A stretch of 64,000 nucleotides of DNA, taken from assembly GCA_019633425.1 (NCBI GenBank), contig WSUB01000172.1:9028-73027 (forward strand). Reading direction: 5' to 3'. Made by a program: the position numbers and the translations under genes. Below are positions 10,127-20,828 of this stretch, one piece after another. This stretch comes from Tulasnella sp. 424 (taxonomy: Eukaryota > Basidiomycota > Agaricomycetes > Cantharellales > Tulasnellaceae). Under the pieces are notes generated by a model. That model did not search any database and had not been told where the DNA came from. It saw nothing but the letters and a program-made list of their open reading frames with translations. The first letter of the stretch is position 1. The number at the start of each line of letters is the position of its first letter.

Positions 10127-11314
10127 ATGTCGTTGCCGTTAGCACCAGTGATCGCTCTCTACAACGCGCTCACGACACCTATTCCTCTACTGGTTTCGCT
10201 AGGACTGCCAGTCAGTACGCTGGATGTTGTAGGAACACTTCGGCTGGCCTTAGTGGTTCAACAGATTAAGTTCATGTTGAGGGCGCAAGCCTTGCAACGA
10301 GCCTCTGATGAAGGAAAGGACGAGAAGGAAGCAAAGACGCCCCCTAGCTTCCCTGCGGACAGCGCGTTGAGCAACATATGGACGATGTGGGTCATTGTCT
10401 ACGGAGGCGAACTTTTTGTTTGTGAGTTGGGTCGACTAGCCCACACCTCTCGTGTCCACTTGTCCCCTCGATTGCCTCCTTTGACTTACGCTCTTATCTC
10501 TCAAATAGCGTCATTTGTCTCCCAGCCACCCTCCTTTTTCACGTCAGCAACTGGTCCTACATTACTCGCCCTGGGCCACTACGTCATCTCAACCATTACG
10601 ACCTACGCACCGGGACTATTGCCTCAAGAGCCCAGTTTGAAATGGGAGCTACCTCTAGCATTTTTCGACGGGTGTACTCGTTCGATGTTGCTGTGCTCCA
10701 TCGGCCCTCCGACAATTCTGGGCCACAAGAGCGTTACCATCAGTGACTCGGCGACTGCTCTCCTATTGACCTCAACGGTATGCAATTCACTTGACCCATC
10801 TGCGACGACGAGTGACCTAAAATTGAATTTAGATAATGGCAAACGGTGGATTCTTCATCGTCAACACGTTCAACATGCTCTCCCCGACGGGCTGGTCAAT
10901 CCAAACTCCTCCCGAACTACAACCCGGAGGTTGGGCATCGCTGGACCTCCTCTCGGCACCGTTCATCACCTCACTCTTTGCGACTCTGACCCAATCGCAA
11001 TCAACATGGAGGAGCGCCACAGCTACTGCCGGGGAGTACGTGTCAGCATTCAACCTTACGACACCCGAAGGGTCGATATCCGGAGAGAAGCCTGTCCCTG
11101 GGAACGGGGGATTGGATGACGACACCGCGAGAGCTATGTGCACCGTCCTACTTATGTTGATGTTCAGCGGCCGAGCTGTCAAAAACTTCGGAGGATTGTC
11201 AGCTTTGCGTCAACTACTCGGTAAGCTTTCCGTGTGGACGATGCATTTTGGCAACCGGTTAATCGGACGTTTTCATTCCCAGGCATTGGGGAATCCAAGA
11301 TCAAGACCCAATGA
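10127..11314 (+). CDS. multi-pass membrane protein of unknown function
   Basis: Four exons: 10127-10421, 10509-10777, 10833-11220 and 11283-11314; introns of 87, 55 and 62 bp with clear GT..AG ends and matching phases; 327 residues ending in a short basic tail (I-G-E-S-K-I-K-T-Q). Start chosen at the ATG beginning M-S-L-P-L-A-P. Hydrophobic segments lie near residues 5-50, 85-100, 115-140, 150-180, 195-225, 245-265 and 285-310. Motifs seen: F-D-G-C-T-R-S and A-N-G-G-F-F. The topology and the conserved glycines recall TRIC-type intracellular cation channels, but I could not match a signature, so this is only a suggestion. It converges on the SRP19 gene with about 290 bp between the stops. Confidence 0.75.
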
Positions 11315-11600
11315 AGAAACCTCATCATACTTCCATCTTGTTACTATCCGCCTTTCCTAATCCGAGCATGTACTTCTCTTATCACGACACCTTAGATGCT
11401 TTGCTACGAATAAACTCCCTGCGATGAACACGACGAGCGCCCTTCACGGAAAGGGGCTAGAGAACACGCCAAGTGCAGGTTCAGGTTCGATTGATTGAAG
11501 TCGGTATTCAAGAGTGCCACTACAATGTTACGCTCGCTCGACACCATCCTCTGCCCCCCTAATCTTCCATCATTTCCAGTTAACTTGATTCTCCTCTTCG

Positions 11601-12871
11601 TTACTTGTGAATCCTGATGATCTTCCTCTTGCCTTTACCGCCGAGAGCACCTGCACCCGCTGGTGTGGTACCTGCACCTTCTGTGCCGGGAGCGGGCTTG
11701 TCTGTTCCTACTTTCCAAGCCTCCAATAGCGAGCCAGAAGGAATGAGAGGGGAGTATGGAGAGTACCGTTCCGAAAGAGGCGGTAAGGGGGAGGGCGCTT
11801 TAGGTAGGGGGCGGTTGCGGGGCTTCTGGTTCTGAGCGCTAGGTGCTGGGACCTTCTTTCCATCTTTCTTGTTCGGGATCTTGTTAGGCGGTGGTTTAGA
11901 AGGCTGTTCGATCGTGGTTGCTGGAGCTTCGTTCGTGATTGCGAGCTTGGTTAGATCGGGGACCAGCTCTGGCTTGGTGCGTTGGATGTGCGCGGAGATG
12001 AGCTCGAAGAGCTTCTTCTCTGGATCCGGAACTTAGCGTCCCATCTCTGTTCGTGTTAGACAGAAATGCCTACTAGATGGGATAGCCGGGTTGGTGAGAC
12101 GGCCATCGGGTTGTTTCCATTGTACCTTGACTCGCCCAGGATTACCCCAGTCGCGAGGGTGGCACTTGAGAGGCTGCAAGGATTATGGCCCGTCAATATT
12201 AGTGCATTGAACTAGTATGAAGAGCTAGAGGAAACCAAATGTGGGTGCGTGACAAACTCACCTCATGCAAGGCAGACAGCCGCAAACTCGAGACTGCAGC
12301 GAGTATGTCGTCGCTCCGCGGCCACCAAACGCTCTTCTCGCGTGCAACCCTCCTCTGCCCAGTCGCGTATGCACGCTTTGCGTCGATGTAGATAGGATAC
12401 ACACACGTCCATCTTCAAAACGATGGCGGCGACGAACCATCAGCACACGACAAGCCCCTCGCTATCCGCTACAGTAGCCCAGATTGAAACGTACTTCTTG
12501 TACTTCTCCATTTCTGGCGTGCCCTCCAGAACCGTTTCGGGTCGTCTACCCCCTCCAGCCTCTGCATTAGCTCTGAGAAACGCTTGGTACATAGGATCGC
12601 TGGGATCCATTAGACCAGCTCCAGGGGCTGCCGATGATCCACCCGGCGGTGCACGCTGTGGTGGCTTTGATGGCCTCACCCGGGATGGCACTTCAGGACC
12701 AGCAGTAGCCTCCTGCTCGATGGTTATTTCTTCCAACAGAGCACCTCGAAGACCCGTGTTGGGGAGAGACTGCTTGTTCTTGCTGGTCGTCCCGGGTAGT
12801 GGAAGATCGGTGTCGTCGTCAAACACGTCTTCGTCCGATTCGGATTCGACTTCTACTATGCGCCTAGACAT
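11601..12871 (-). CDS. SEC65: signal recognition particle subunit SRP19 / Sec65
   Basis: Four exons on the minus strand: 12495-12871, 12262-12412, 12074-12173 and 11601-12019; introns of 82, 88 and 54 bp. All phases agree and give 348 residues. After an acidic, low-complexity N-terminus (M-S-R-R-I-V-E-V-E, D-D-D-T-D-L-P-L-P) comes the SRP19 fold at about residues 123-215. It opens with W-T-C-V-Y-P-I-Y-I-D, then G-Q-R-R-V-A-R-E-K-S-V-W-W-P, the turn H-P-R-D-W-G, and G-R-V-K-V-Q-W-K. A long Pro/Ser linker leads to a basic C-terminus (K-G-K-R-K-I-I-R-I-H-K). SRP19 binds SRP RNA helices 6/8 and allows SRP54 to load, so it acts in cotranslational targeting to the ER. Its start faces the small membrane-protein gene at 13377 (divergent pair). 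Confidence 0.92.
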
Positions 12872-13376
12872 GTTGGATAGAGCTGACTTTGGTGAGAGGG
12901 TAGGTGGTTCTGTGAAGGGGATTGGAGATGAGCAAGAGATGCAAAGACAGAGTCCAATCACTCCAAGAGTCGACGTGGCTGACAAAGCCAAACCGTGTCC
13001 CAATTGTCTCTGCCAGAAAACGCCACCACCATTTGACGTTGCAGCACACGATGATCTGCAATAGGTCACTAACATTAACAAGGCAAGCGGAAGGGATATT
13101 TGACTCACAGAAGATGTCCTAATTAATTTCATTAAACTTTTAGCCTTTTACTACTGTTCACTTTTCTCGTGACTGCCACGCCTTCGAACCACGCCGAACT
13201 CCTTCCATCCGACCCTCTGCACTCTTCGCTAAGAAACTCAAGATCAGATTTACCCCTTGATTCTTCGAAATCTCGCCAAACCTTCCAACGGAGGACTCCA
13301 GCAGATCCACCACCTCCCCCCGGCTTTTCGTCATCAAGTATCCACCACGACAACTCGAGCGTCGTCTGTCGGGCTG

Positions 13377-14009
13377 ATGGGCTTTGTGAACGATGTCCCG
13401 AATCATCGGTACGGTTAATAGTAGTTTCCTTCGACCAATCAGTCAAGGCATTAATTGTACCCTCTCTTCCTGAAGGTCCGCGAACCGTTCTGCCAACCCT
13501 ACGGCAACCGCCGCCTTATCAAATGCCTCCCCCTAACACCAGAAAACGAACGAGCGCTGGAGGAAGCTGCCCGACTTGCACTTGCTGGGAAGCCTGTACC
13601 CCATAGCCTGGGTGAGACGCCAGCTTGGGAAGCATGTGGGAAGGTCATTGCTGTGGAACGAGCAGATTATTGGGAGTTCGTGGTAAGTGGTTTAAAGCAT
13701 TCACCATCGGTTCGGTGGGATTCACTTTCCCGAGCATCATGTCGTGCCGCATGCCTTTGATCTGGGACTGCGGTGGAAGGGCTCAGCGAACCCCTGTGAA
13801 CGCGGCATGCTTTAGCCCCGGCCTCCGATTCTCCCTTTTTACCGTTTACACGTGGGCTGACTCTCGTATCCTTTTTCCATCCCTTGGCTCCGTTCTCACA
13901 GCTCTGCAATGCCTTTTTTGCATCCTTCTCCCTTTTTGTGGTCCTGGCACGTGGAAAGCAGCTAGCGGCGCTTCAGTACCGGAGACTAGCTGCCAGAATC
14001 GGGCTGTAA
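13377..14009 (+). CDS. small single-span membrane protein, unknown function
   Basis: Best model: exon 1 13377-13385 (M-G-F), exon 2 13476-13682 and exon 3 13902-14009; 107 residues. Introns are 90 bp and an unusually long 219 bp. Exon 2 encodes a soluble part with P-F-C-Q-P-Y-G, C-L-P-L-T, E-A-A-R-L-A-L-A-G-K-P, W-E-A-C-G-K-V-I and E-R-A-D-Y-W-E-F-V. Exon 3 supplies one transmembrane helix (L-C-N-A-F-F-A-S-F-S-L-F-V-V-L) and a basic tail (L-Q-Y-R-R-L-A-A-R-I-G-L). The splice at exon 2/3 makes a continuous, sensible protein. The 9-nt first exon is the weak point; the only phase-0 donor after that ATG is GTGAAC. The cysteine spacing and the single helix would suit a mitochondrial or ER protein, which is inference. 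Confidence 0.6.
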
Positions 14010-14373
14010 ACTCTAAGAACCTCGGTACCTGGCCGACGATCTCCCGATCTCCGTTTGTCTTATCTTATTGTCTCTTATATGTACAGTCAGATTATTGGGG
14101 TCTAAATGAGTAGATGTTTAAACGACACTATTTACCGATGATCGAGTGAGCGAACTGCCATATCAACCTCGGCTCTCGATTCAACGCAGTATAATGAAAC
14201 TCCGTAGTCATTTAGCTTCCTCGTTAATGTCTTAGCAGCTGAAAGGGAGGGAGGAGCGTCGGGAGGTTCCCGATGAGGAACTCGCTGTTCTTCCCAACAA
14301 CGCCCAAAATTCGGTCTGTATTCTATCTTTTGAGGTGTACAGCAAATGAAACCTTAGTCTACATGAACCGTGG
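14010..14373. other. intergenic stretch, no gene seen
   Basis: Lies between the 3' end of the small membrane-protein gene and the 3' end of the first F-box pseudogene. No coding or structural signal was found. Confidence 0.5.
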
Positions 14374-17295
14374 TTGTCTGCTCGCAATTACATGAACGGC
14401 GGCTTTTGGTGTCAAGGTCGCTCTATCCCCCAGACGGAATGCGAAGTGAGGAACAATCCTTTGAACCTCCTTCTCCACTTTCGTCAATTTAGTGTAGCTC
14501 CAAAGAGTGCAACCTATCTCGAATCTATCGGGTCTGATTGCCGGTGCAAGATCGCTGTCCGCTCCTGACCATCATTTCCGGACAAGCGATAGTAGTGCAA
14601 CATGCAATGCAGGTGGCTCTTCGTCCTCCGGGATGCGCAATTTGATGTACAGCAGGTTTGGACACATCCAACCCTCCTCTGTTATCGTGCCCGCCCCTGT
14701 CCCACTGACAGCTGGAGCACCTGTGCGTTGGGTCAATTGCTCCAATGGACTTAGACAGGCGGCCGAGTATGAAAGGCTCAACGAGTCCAGATGATACCCA
14801 TAAAGCGCCAGGTCGGGAAGATCACTTTCAACCAAAGGGCTGGGAAGGATAAGATCGAGCAAAGGACAGAATGGGAAGTAATGAACAAACTCGCATAGGA
14901 GCTTCACCATCCTTGAAGGCTGAGACCCCTTGAATTTGAAAATCCGTGGGCTGTACCCTGCCACCTCTCGAAGACGGATAAGAACTTCATAACCCGTGGC
15001 AGTGACAGATGTCCCCAAGAGTTTTCGATACGATGTTCGATTTAATCCGAGAAGGGCAACTGTTTGGGTGTTTCCAGGCTGCCATATGAAGGGGTCTAAG
15101 TGGTCGGTGCCGTCGGTTCTCCATACGTCACTCACAACAACTCGGGAGCAGGATAGAGTGTATATGGAGGTGAGTAGTGCGGCGCAATAGTCGTTTGCGA
15201 CATCAGTTATCTTGAGTTTCTTGAGGTATTCGAGGTGATTCGTTGACCTGGCTCGGCGGCTTGTCCAACAATCCGTTTCTTCTGACCGACCACCAGCTGC
15301 TCCAACCGAGAGGTTCCAGACAAAATCTGCAGCAGCGTCTCCAGTGAGTTCGGAGCTGCAGCCCGAGACAGATGCAGCGTAAAGAGTCCCGGGAATCTCG
15401 GCGAGTCGTAGTTGAGCGAGACGTCATGGAGAACGAGGTATTTGAGTGGTGCTCCCTCCGATAGGGCGAACTGCCCGTACCCAGCTTTCATCCCGATCCT
15501 TCCTTCATCTACTTGAATCTTCAAGCTTTCCAGTGCTGTAGTGGGGGATTCCAGCAGTTCACAAATATCATAAGGATCATCCGATGTGACTTGGAAGTTC
15601 GTCGACTTGAATTTTGTGGAGTTTGAACCGCCAGCTCGTGCCGAAGCCGGGACGACCGTCGAAGAGCTCGGTTTCTACTCTCACCGCAATTCGCTCACCT
15701 TACCACACCAAAATAAGCATAAATGGCCATGCTTTAGTCTCACATATACAGGGGAGCCAAATGACTGGCTATGATGTCCTCGGGAACCCGTTGCTGTCAT
15801 CATCGTCAGTCCACCAGTCAGGGTCTGGTTCGATCCGCATTGACACGCGTCTCGCAGCCCAATATCGAACCCAAACAGAGATTTATATCCCGAATCAACA
15901 TATTAATTACTAGCTGTAACAATGACTGCCTCTTGGTAAGGATTTTATTTTTCGCCCGGAGTCTGTCTCGCGTCGTGTCTTTGGGCATATGGAGCTGGAC
16001 CCTGACACGTCGACAATGCGCTCTAGTGGACGTCATGGTTAGTTATTTCGGTTCTATTATATAAATAATAAATATATTATACCCGCTCAATTCCATTTAA
16101 AGCAGAATTTCAACGAGTTGTAGGGGTAAGGTGAGCGAAGTGGAGTGATGAATCATGAGACCGAGAGTCGAAACCGCACTACGCGTCCAAAATAAGCATA
16201 AATAACCACGTAATAGTCTGACATATGTTTTATGCATAGAATAAAGCCAAAATAACTAACGTCAAGCCCCTCAGGAGCACCTTGCTGTCATCATTGTCGG
16301 TCCACGCGTCAGGGTCCGCCTCGATCAGAGAGAACATGTGTTTTGCATCGACCAGGAATGTTATATTGTACCCAAGCTACTCGGCACCCTCACTACTAAC
16401 TTTACTGATAAGGTAGACCGACTGCCGCTTGGTCGGCGTTTGGTTTTTCGTATCGTGCTAGGTTGAAGTTCCCAGCGTATCAAGCTGGACCCTGACGCAT
16501 CGGCCAACTAAGGCCAGCAATACGTACGCTCCTGCGGACGTTAAGTTTACTCTATTATGCACATAAGCTACATATAGGACGAAATAAATGTCATTTTATG
16601 CTTATTTTGGACGGGTTGTAGGGGTAAAGTGAGTAAATTGAAGTGATGGGACCGAAAGTCGGAATCGAACTCTTCCACGGTCGTTCCGGCTTCCGCAAGC
16701 TCCAAAATCTCGCCATACTCCTCTTCGTAACCTTCAAATTCATTGGCGGTATTCCACCCACACGACAGTTTATGCAGCCCACTTGAACGCTGAATCACCA
16801 ATCGTGCGATTTTGGGTGGGAGGGCCGAGTCCAGCCAGGTCCAAAGTTGGGGAGAATTAACAATGGTGCCATACCAGAGTCGACCGACTCGAACCAGCTG
16901 CAGCAGACCGTACTCGTCGTCCACAGGTCGACCAGCTGTGAAGAACTCGAGAATCTGCTGGAATATCACCTGTGGAAGTTGATGAATCGGGGCGGCCAGG
17001 TTTCGGGAATGTTGAATTCGAGCGATCAGCTCATATGTTTTCTTGTCTAAGTGACCTTGCCAAATTCAAAGCTTCCGGTTTTGGAGCTAGCTGCTCTAAT
17101 GGTATCTCACTTAGTGGATGCGTGGTGCCGGTTTGATATATGGGGAGAGATAACCGAACTGCCATTTAAGTTTGTTCCTTGTAACCGAACCGGATGAACT
17201 TACCTGGATGTAAAATCGATCCCGTTCTCCTCCTGGATACTTTTCAGCAGAGTATTAAGGGCTTTCGTGAGAGCTTCTTTGCCTGGGGATTTCAT
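14374..17295 (-). pseudogene. FBA0, old F-box/LRR-like pseudogene split by a TIR element
   Basis: Diverged relative of the FBA genes. Exon 1 (17204-17295, 92 nt, M-K-S-P-G-K-E-A) and its donor are intact, but no acceptor AG is found at the expected exon-2 start. Exon 2 has F-box residues (N-L-A-A-P-I-H-Q-L-P). It is broken by a frameshift near 17048, an inserted element at 15638-16693, a frameshift near 15240, and an in-frame TGA at about 14574 after L-V-R-K, where relatives have Arg (CGA to TGA would explain it). Homology continues past this TGA (W-S-G-A-D-S-D-L-A-P-A-I) to about 14374. The C-terminal half keeps E-G-W-M-C-P-N-L and L-R-I-P-E-D-E-E, as in FBA1-FBA6. Confidence 0.8.
15638..16693. 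mobile_element. non-autonomous TIR element (MITE-like dimer) inside FBA0
   Basis: Imperfect terminal inverted repeats of about 80-90 bp: 15643-15722 pairs with 16605-16693. Both ends read GAAGCCGG-ACGACCGT inwards, and both inner ends reach CCAAAATAAGCATAAA. Flanks CGCCAGCTC (15629-15637) and CGCAAGCTC (16694-16702) match 8 of 9, a likely 9-bp target duplication. Removing the element plus one flank rejoins the F-box frame (I-L-E-L-A-V-Q). Internally the left half (15690-16060) and right half (16190-16590) resemble each other, with an inner TIR-like block at 16110-16175, so it looks like a head-to-tail dimer. There is no transposase frame. A 9-bp duplication would suit the Mutator superfamily. 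Confidence 0.7.
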
Positions 17296-17376
17296 TCTTT
17301 GTTGAGAGAATATGCGGGTCGTACAAGGGCTGAGGAGACGGAGATCCATGCCGACGTTTCCGGTGAGAATCTAGTA

Positions 17377-17387
17377 CCCACGCCTCA
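17377..17387 (-). promoter_or_regulatory. conserved upstream box of FBA genes (FBA0 copy)
   Basis: Plus-strand CCCACGCCTCA lies about 80-115 bp upstream of every FBA start codon: also near 19609, 22785, 24997, 29578, 33344 and 35561. The surrounding 60 bp (AGTTAGTTTGTCGAT blocks) is conserved for FBA1-FBA6 but only this core survives for the old FBA0, which hints at selection on a promoter element. Confidence 0.4.
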
Positions 17388-17660
17388 GCTAGGTGCAGGC
17401 GGCCTCGCTGGATGAAATTCTGCGAGCGGCATCGGAGGAGGAGGGGCCCCCAATAAGGGTCAGCTTACCTATATCTCCCTTTTTTATATTTGGTTTTCGA
17501 CTTTCTACTATCTGGCTATTCCAGGCATCCTGAGACATTAGTCGTCCTTTTCCTCCAATACATACAATCAGGATATCAGGTTACACAATCGGCCGCTATT
17601 CAGTTCAATGACGAGAGCTACTTGTAACAACAGGAAAACATGGCTATGTGTCAACGTCCA

Positions 17661-19532
17661 TTAGTAACCTCTCAACCAGAAGAAAGGTAAGACTCTTTGA
17701 ATCTCCGACTCCACGTCCATGAGCTCCTCGTAGTGAGGGGAGATGATCGCGAACCGGTCAGGTTGAATGGCTGGTGCAAGGCCACCATCCTCCCCTGACC
17801 AACGCTTTCGTACCAGCGATCGTAGTGCTGCTATGTAAATTGCACACTCCTCTTCATCTCCGGGTATATGTAGGGTGATGGATCGAAGATTGGGACACAT
17901 CCAACTCTCCGTCGCCACCGCCCCGGTCCCGCAGGGAGTAGCTAGGCACTGGCTAAGTTGCTCCATTGCACTTAGGCTGGCCTTGTGATCAACGAGTTTC
18001 AGCGACTTCAGAGTACTGCTCCAGGGCCCTAGGTCGATAGAATCATGCTGGGATAGAGGGCGGGAGATGGAGAGAGAGGGTCGGTGTCGGAGCGACTGGC
18101 CGATTCGTTTCAGGAGTTTCAATGGCCCTTTGTTGATAGAATCATGCTGGGATACAGGGCGGGAGATGGAGAGAGAGGCTCGGTGCGGGAGCGACTCGCC
18201 GATTCTTTTCAGGAGTTTTAATGGTTCCGATCTTTCAAAGTGAAGATTTCGCGAGCAGACACTGTCCTTCTCTTCTACACGAACCTCGGTTGCGCTGCGA
18301 GTTACGGATATGGTTGTAGATATTGGAGGGATGGATACAGGTGTGGGCACCCCCGAGATTCGTGATTCCAAACTACTGTTGAATCCTAGCAGGGCGGCTG
18401 CTTGAGCACTCCCGGGTTTCCAAACAAGTGCGTCCAGCGAATCGATGTGCTGACTCCCTCTTACATCGTCCAAGTAGAGACGAGAGCAGGTTGGAGCGTA
18501 TATGGATGCGAGAAGTGCCATGCAATAGTCGTCGGTGACCCAGTCTATTTCGAGATTTTCGAGGCGTGGCAGGGTGACCAAAGGACTTGGCTGAGGGACC
18601 TCCTCCACCCGTGTGTTGCGTAAGATTATTAGCTGCTCTAGTTGAGCCGAGGTGGACAAGATCTGCAGCAGTGTCCCCAGTGAGGCCGGGACTGCAGACC
18701 CCGTTAGGTTAAGGGTAACGAGCTTCGACAATCGGTGTGGGTCGACGGTGATTGTAAGATATGAAAGAGTGAGATGCTTGAGAGGTGCACCTTCCGACAG
18801 GGCAAACTCCATAATTTCCGGGTCATCCCAACCCCCGGGCGGATCCGGTGCGACGGCCAGGCTCTCCAGCACTGGGGTTGGGGACTCCAACAACCGCTTG
18901 ATTTCAAAGGAGTCCTTCCTGTCGACTGCTAAATCCATCCACCTGAACCGCGAGGAATGTTGAACCGCTATATCCAAGACGGGGTGACGTATCCTTCTGT
19001 CATTATGAGTGGCGCTCCAAAGCATCGATAACGGTAATCCTTTTGAGAGATTAAGCACCCAGCGTGCCATTTTGGGTGAGAGACCCGAGTCCATCCGAGT
19101 CCACAGTCGCGGAGAATTGAATATGGTTGCATGCCAAAGTCGACCAACTTGACACCACAGCAGCAAGTCGCGGACGTCAGTCCCAATCATCTCCAATATC
19201 GTTTTGAAGATCTCCTCTGGGAGTCGGTGGATTGGAGCAGCCAAGTTTCGACGGTGTTGGATACGAGAGATGAGCTCGTCGGCTTCCTTGGTGAGGTGGG
19301 ACTTTGCTGAGGCTAAAGCGTCTGCGTGTGTAGCAAGCTCCTCGACGGGTATATCGTTCAACGGGACGTTGCGCCTGTTTTTCATATATGAGATAAGAGA
19401 TTTTATTCTGGGATCTCATGTGAAAGGGGTATCATCGCACCTAGATGGAAACATAAACCCGTTCTGCTCTCGAATGCTTTCCACCAGAATATCGAGAGCT
19501 TTGACAATGGCGTCCTTGGTCGGAGGCTTCAT
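17661..19532 (-). CDS. FBA1, F-box/LRR-like protein
   Basis: Exon 1 19441-19532 (92 nt: M-K-P-P-T-K-D-A, ending M-F-P-S-R), intron 66 bp, exon 2 17661-19374; 601 residues. A coiled region (about 40-70) precedes the F-box at about 72-120 (N-L-A-A-P-I-H-R-L-P-E-E-I-F, then L-W-C-Q-V-G-R-L-W and S-P-R-L-W-T). The rest is an LRR-like solenoid with leucine-rich strands (L-S-E-G-A-P-L-K-H-L, L-P-R-L-E-N-L-E-I, W-S-S-T-L-K-S-L-K-L). A 33-residue internal duplication (P-L-K-L-L-K-R-I-G twice) lies at about residues 410-480. It is expected to link a target protein to Skp1 in an SCF ubiquitin ligase. Near-identical to FBA4. The start is set by the first exon shared by all copies, not by the internal Met in the intron 3' end. 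Confidence 0.85.
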
Positions 19533-19639
19533 TCTTTCTCGAGGGTGGTGTGGACTATGAGTCATTTTTATCGGAGTTAGTTTGTCGATATTACTTGCAA
19601 ATCTGGTGCCCACGCCTCAAGTTGGACCAATCAATGTCG

Positions 19640-20800
19640 ACCCCTCGCCAAAAGGGTTGACCGAGTACAAAGATATTGATTTCGGAATCTTGAAAGGCCC
19701 ACAAATCGATGATAGGTTTTTCTCCTCCACGTGCCCGATGTGGCAGGTAAACCCACGGAGAGACGGGCACCGGCTTGAGCAGTGGCAGCGTGATGTCTCG
19801 AAAAGCCCTCCTTCAATGAACGGCCGGTGCCGGAGGGCGCACCCGGAGTTTCGCTTTCCAGTGGCCAATCCCCGAGGCTACTTACTTTTTCTAGAGTCAT
19901 TCGAGGAAGAACTACCGACACGATTAAAAAGGAACCTGACGGGCATCAGGAAAATCCACCCAGCGAAATAGCTACACAATCGAATAGATAGCATCGCATA
20001 GTAGTCTGTAATCTTTCCTAGTAGATCTAGGTGATATAGCTCAATTAGTAGCCGGTGCGACTTATATAGTAACCAAATAGTTCATCTTGCAAGTGACCGG
20101 TGATATATTGACAAGAGTACTGAAATAGAATACCGAGGACTTCATACAGAATGAGTAATCAATATGCCCCTGCCTCCGGTAATCAAATGGTCAATCGTGG
20201 GGTCGATGACGCAAATCACTTGCGAAAAGTAGAAAATCGACCGGGGAACGTTCAAACATTGACGTCATTGTTTTTTTCGTTGAGAGCCCTCTTGGCGGAT
20301 CGACCGTGACGATATGCATTTATTTGTTGCCGCGTTGTCCGTACAGCCCATAGCTAGCAGTGGCTAGCGCTGTCTGAGGGCTTGTTACGCTAGAAGAGAG
20401 GTAGGCTCACGTTCGCCACCTGGCCCACCCTTATCCAGTTCAGGCCTGTTTTAGATTCCCGAGAAGAAGGTGGTGTCGTCGTCGTCGGTTCCTCGACGCC
20501 CGACCCGAAAAGCAGTACCTGAACAGGGAAAGAGCTCTCGGTCGATCATCATTGCAGGCGGCCTCGTTGGAAGAAATTCTGCGAGTGGCATCGTGGGACG
20601 AGGGGCTCCGAATAAGGGTCAGTTTACCTATATCTCCCTTTTTTTATTTGGTTTTCCGACTTTCTACTATCTGGCTATTCCAGGCACCCTAAGACATTAG
20701 TCGTCCTTTTCCTCCAATACATACAATCAGGATATCAGGTTTCACAATCGGCCGCTATTCAGTTCAATGACGAGCTACTTATAACAACAGGAAAACCACG
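19640..20800. other. FBA1-FBA2 spacer, duplicated at 29600-31360
   Basis: No gene recognised. It holds two blocks found three times in the window: 19680-19935 (also 29640-29905 and 36350-36595) and 20310-20560 (also 30850-31110 and 36630-36870). It ends with the conserved 3' flank of FBA2 (GAGGGGCTCCGAATAAGGGT, then ACATTAGTCGTCC), which recurs near 17447, 22850, 27390, 31155 and 33415. Confidence 0.6.
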
Positions 20801-20828
20801 GCTATGTGTCAACGTCCATCAGTCACTC

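Noticed and set aside
18652..18963. Open frames antisense to the LRR-like region, repeated at 21819-22115, 28614-28916 and 32441-32677
   Set aside because: They recur only because the sense genes are duplicated, and length varies with indels; they are mirrors of leucine-rich coding sequence.
19582..19971. 129-codon frame in the FBA1-FBA2 spacer with similar sequence at 29587-29890 and 36350-36557
   Set aside because: The three copies differ by frame-changing indels, and the frames do not agree in start or end; repeated spacer, not a gene.
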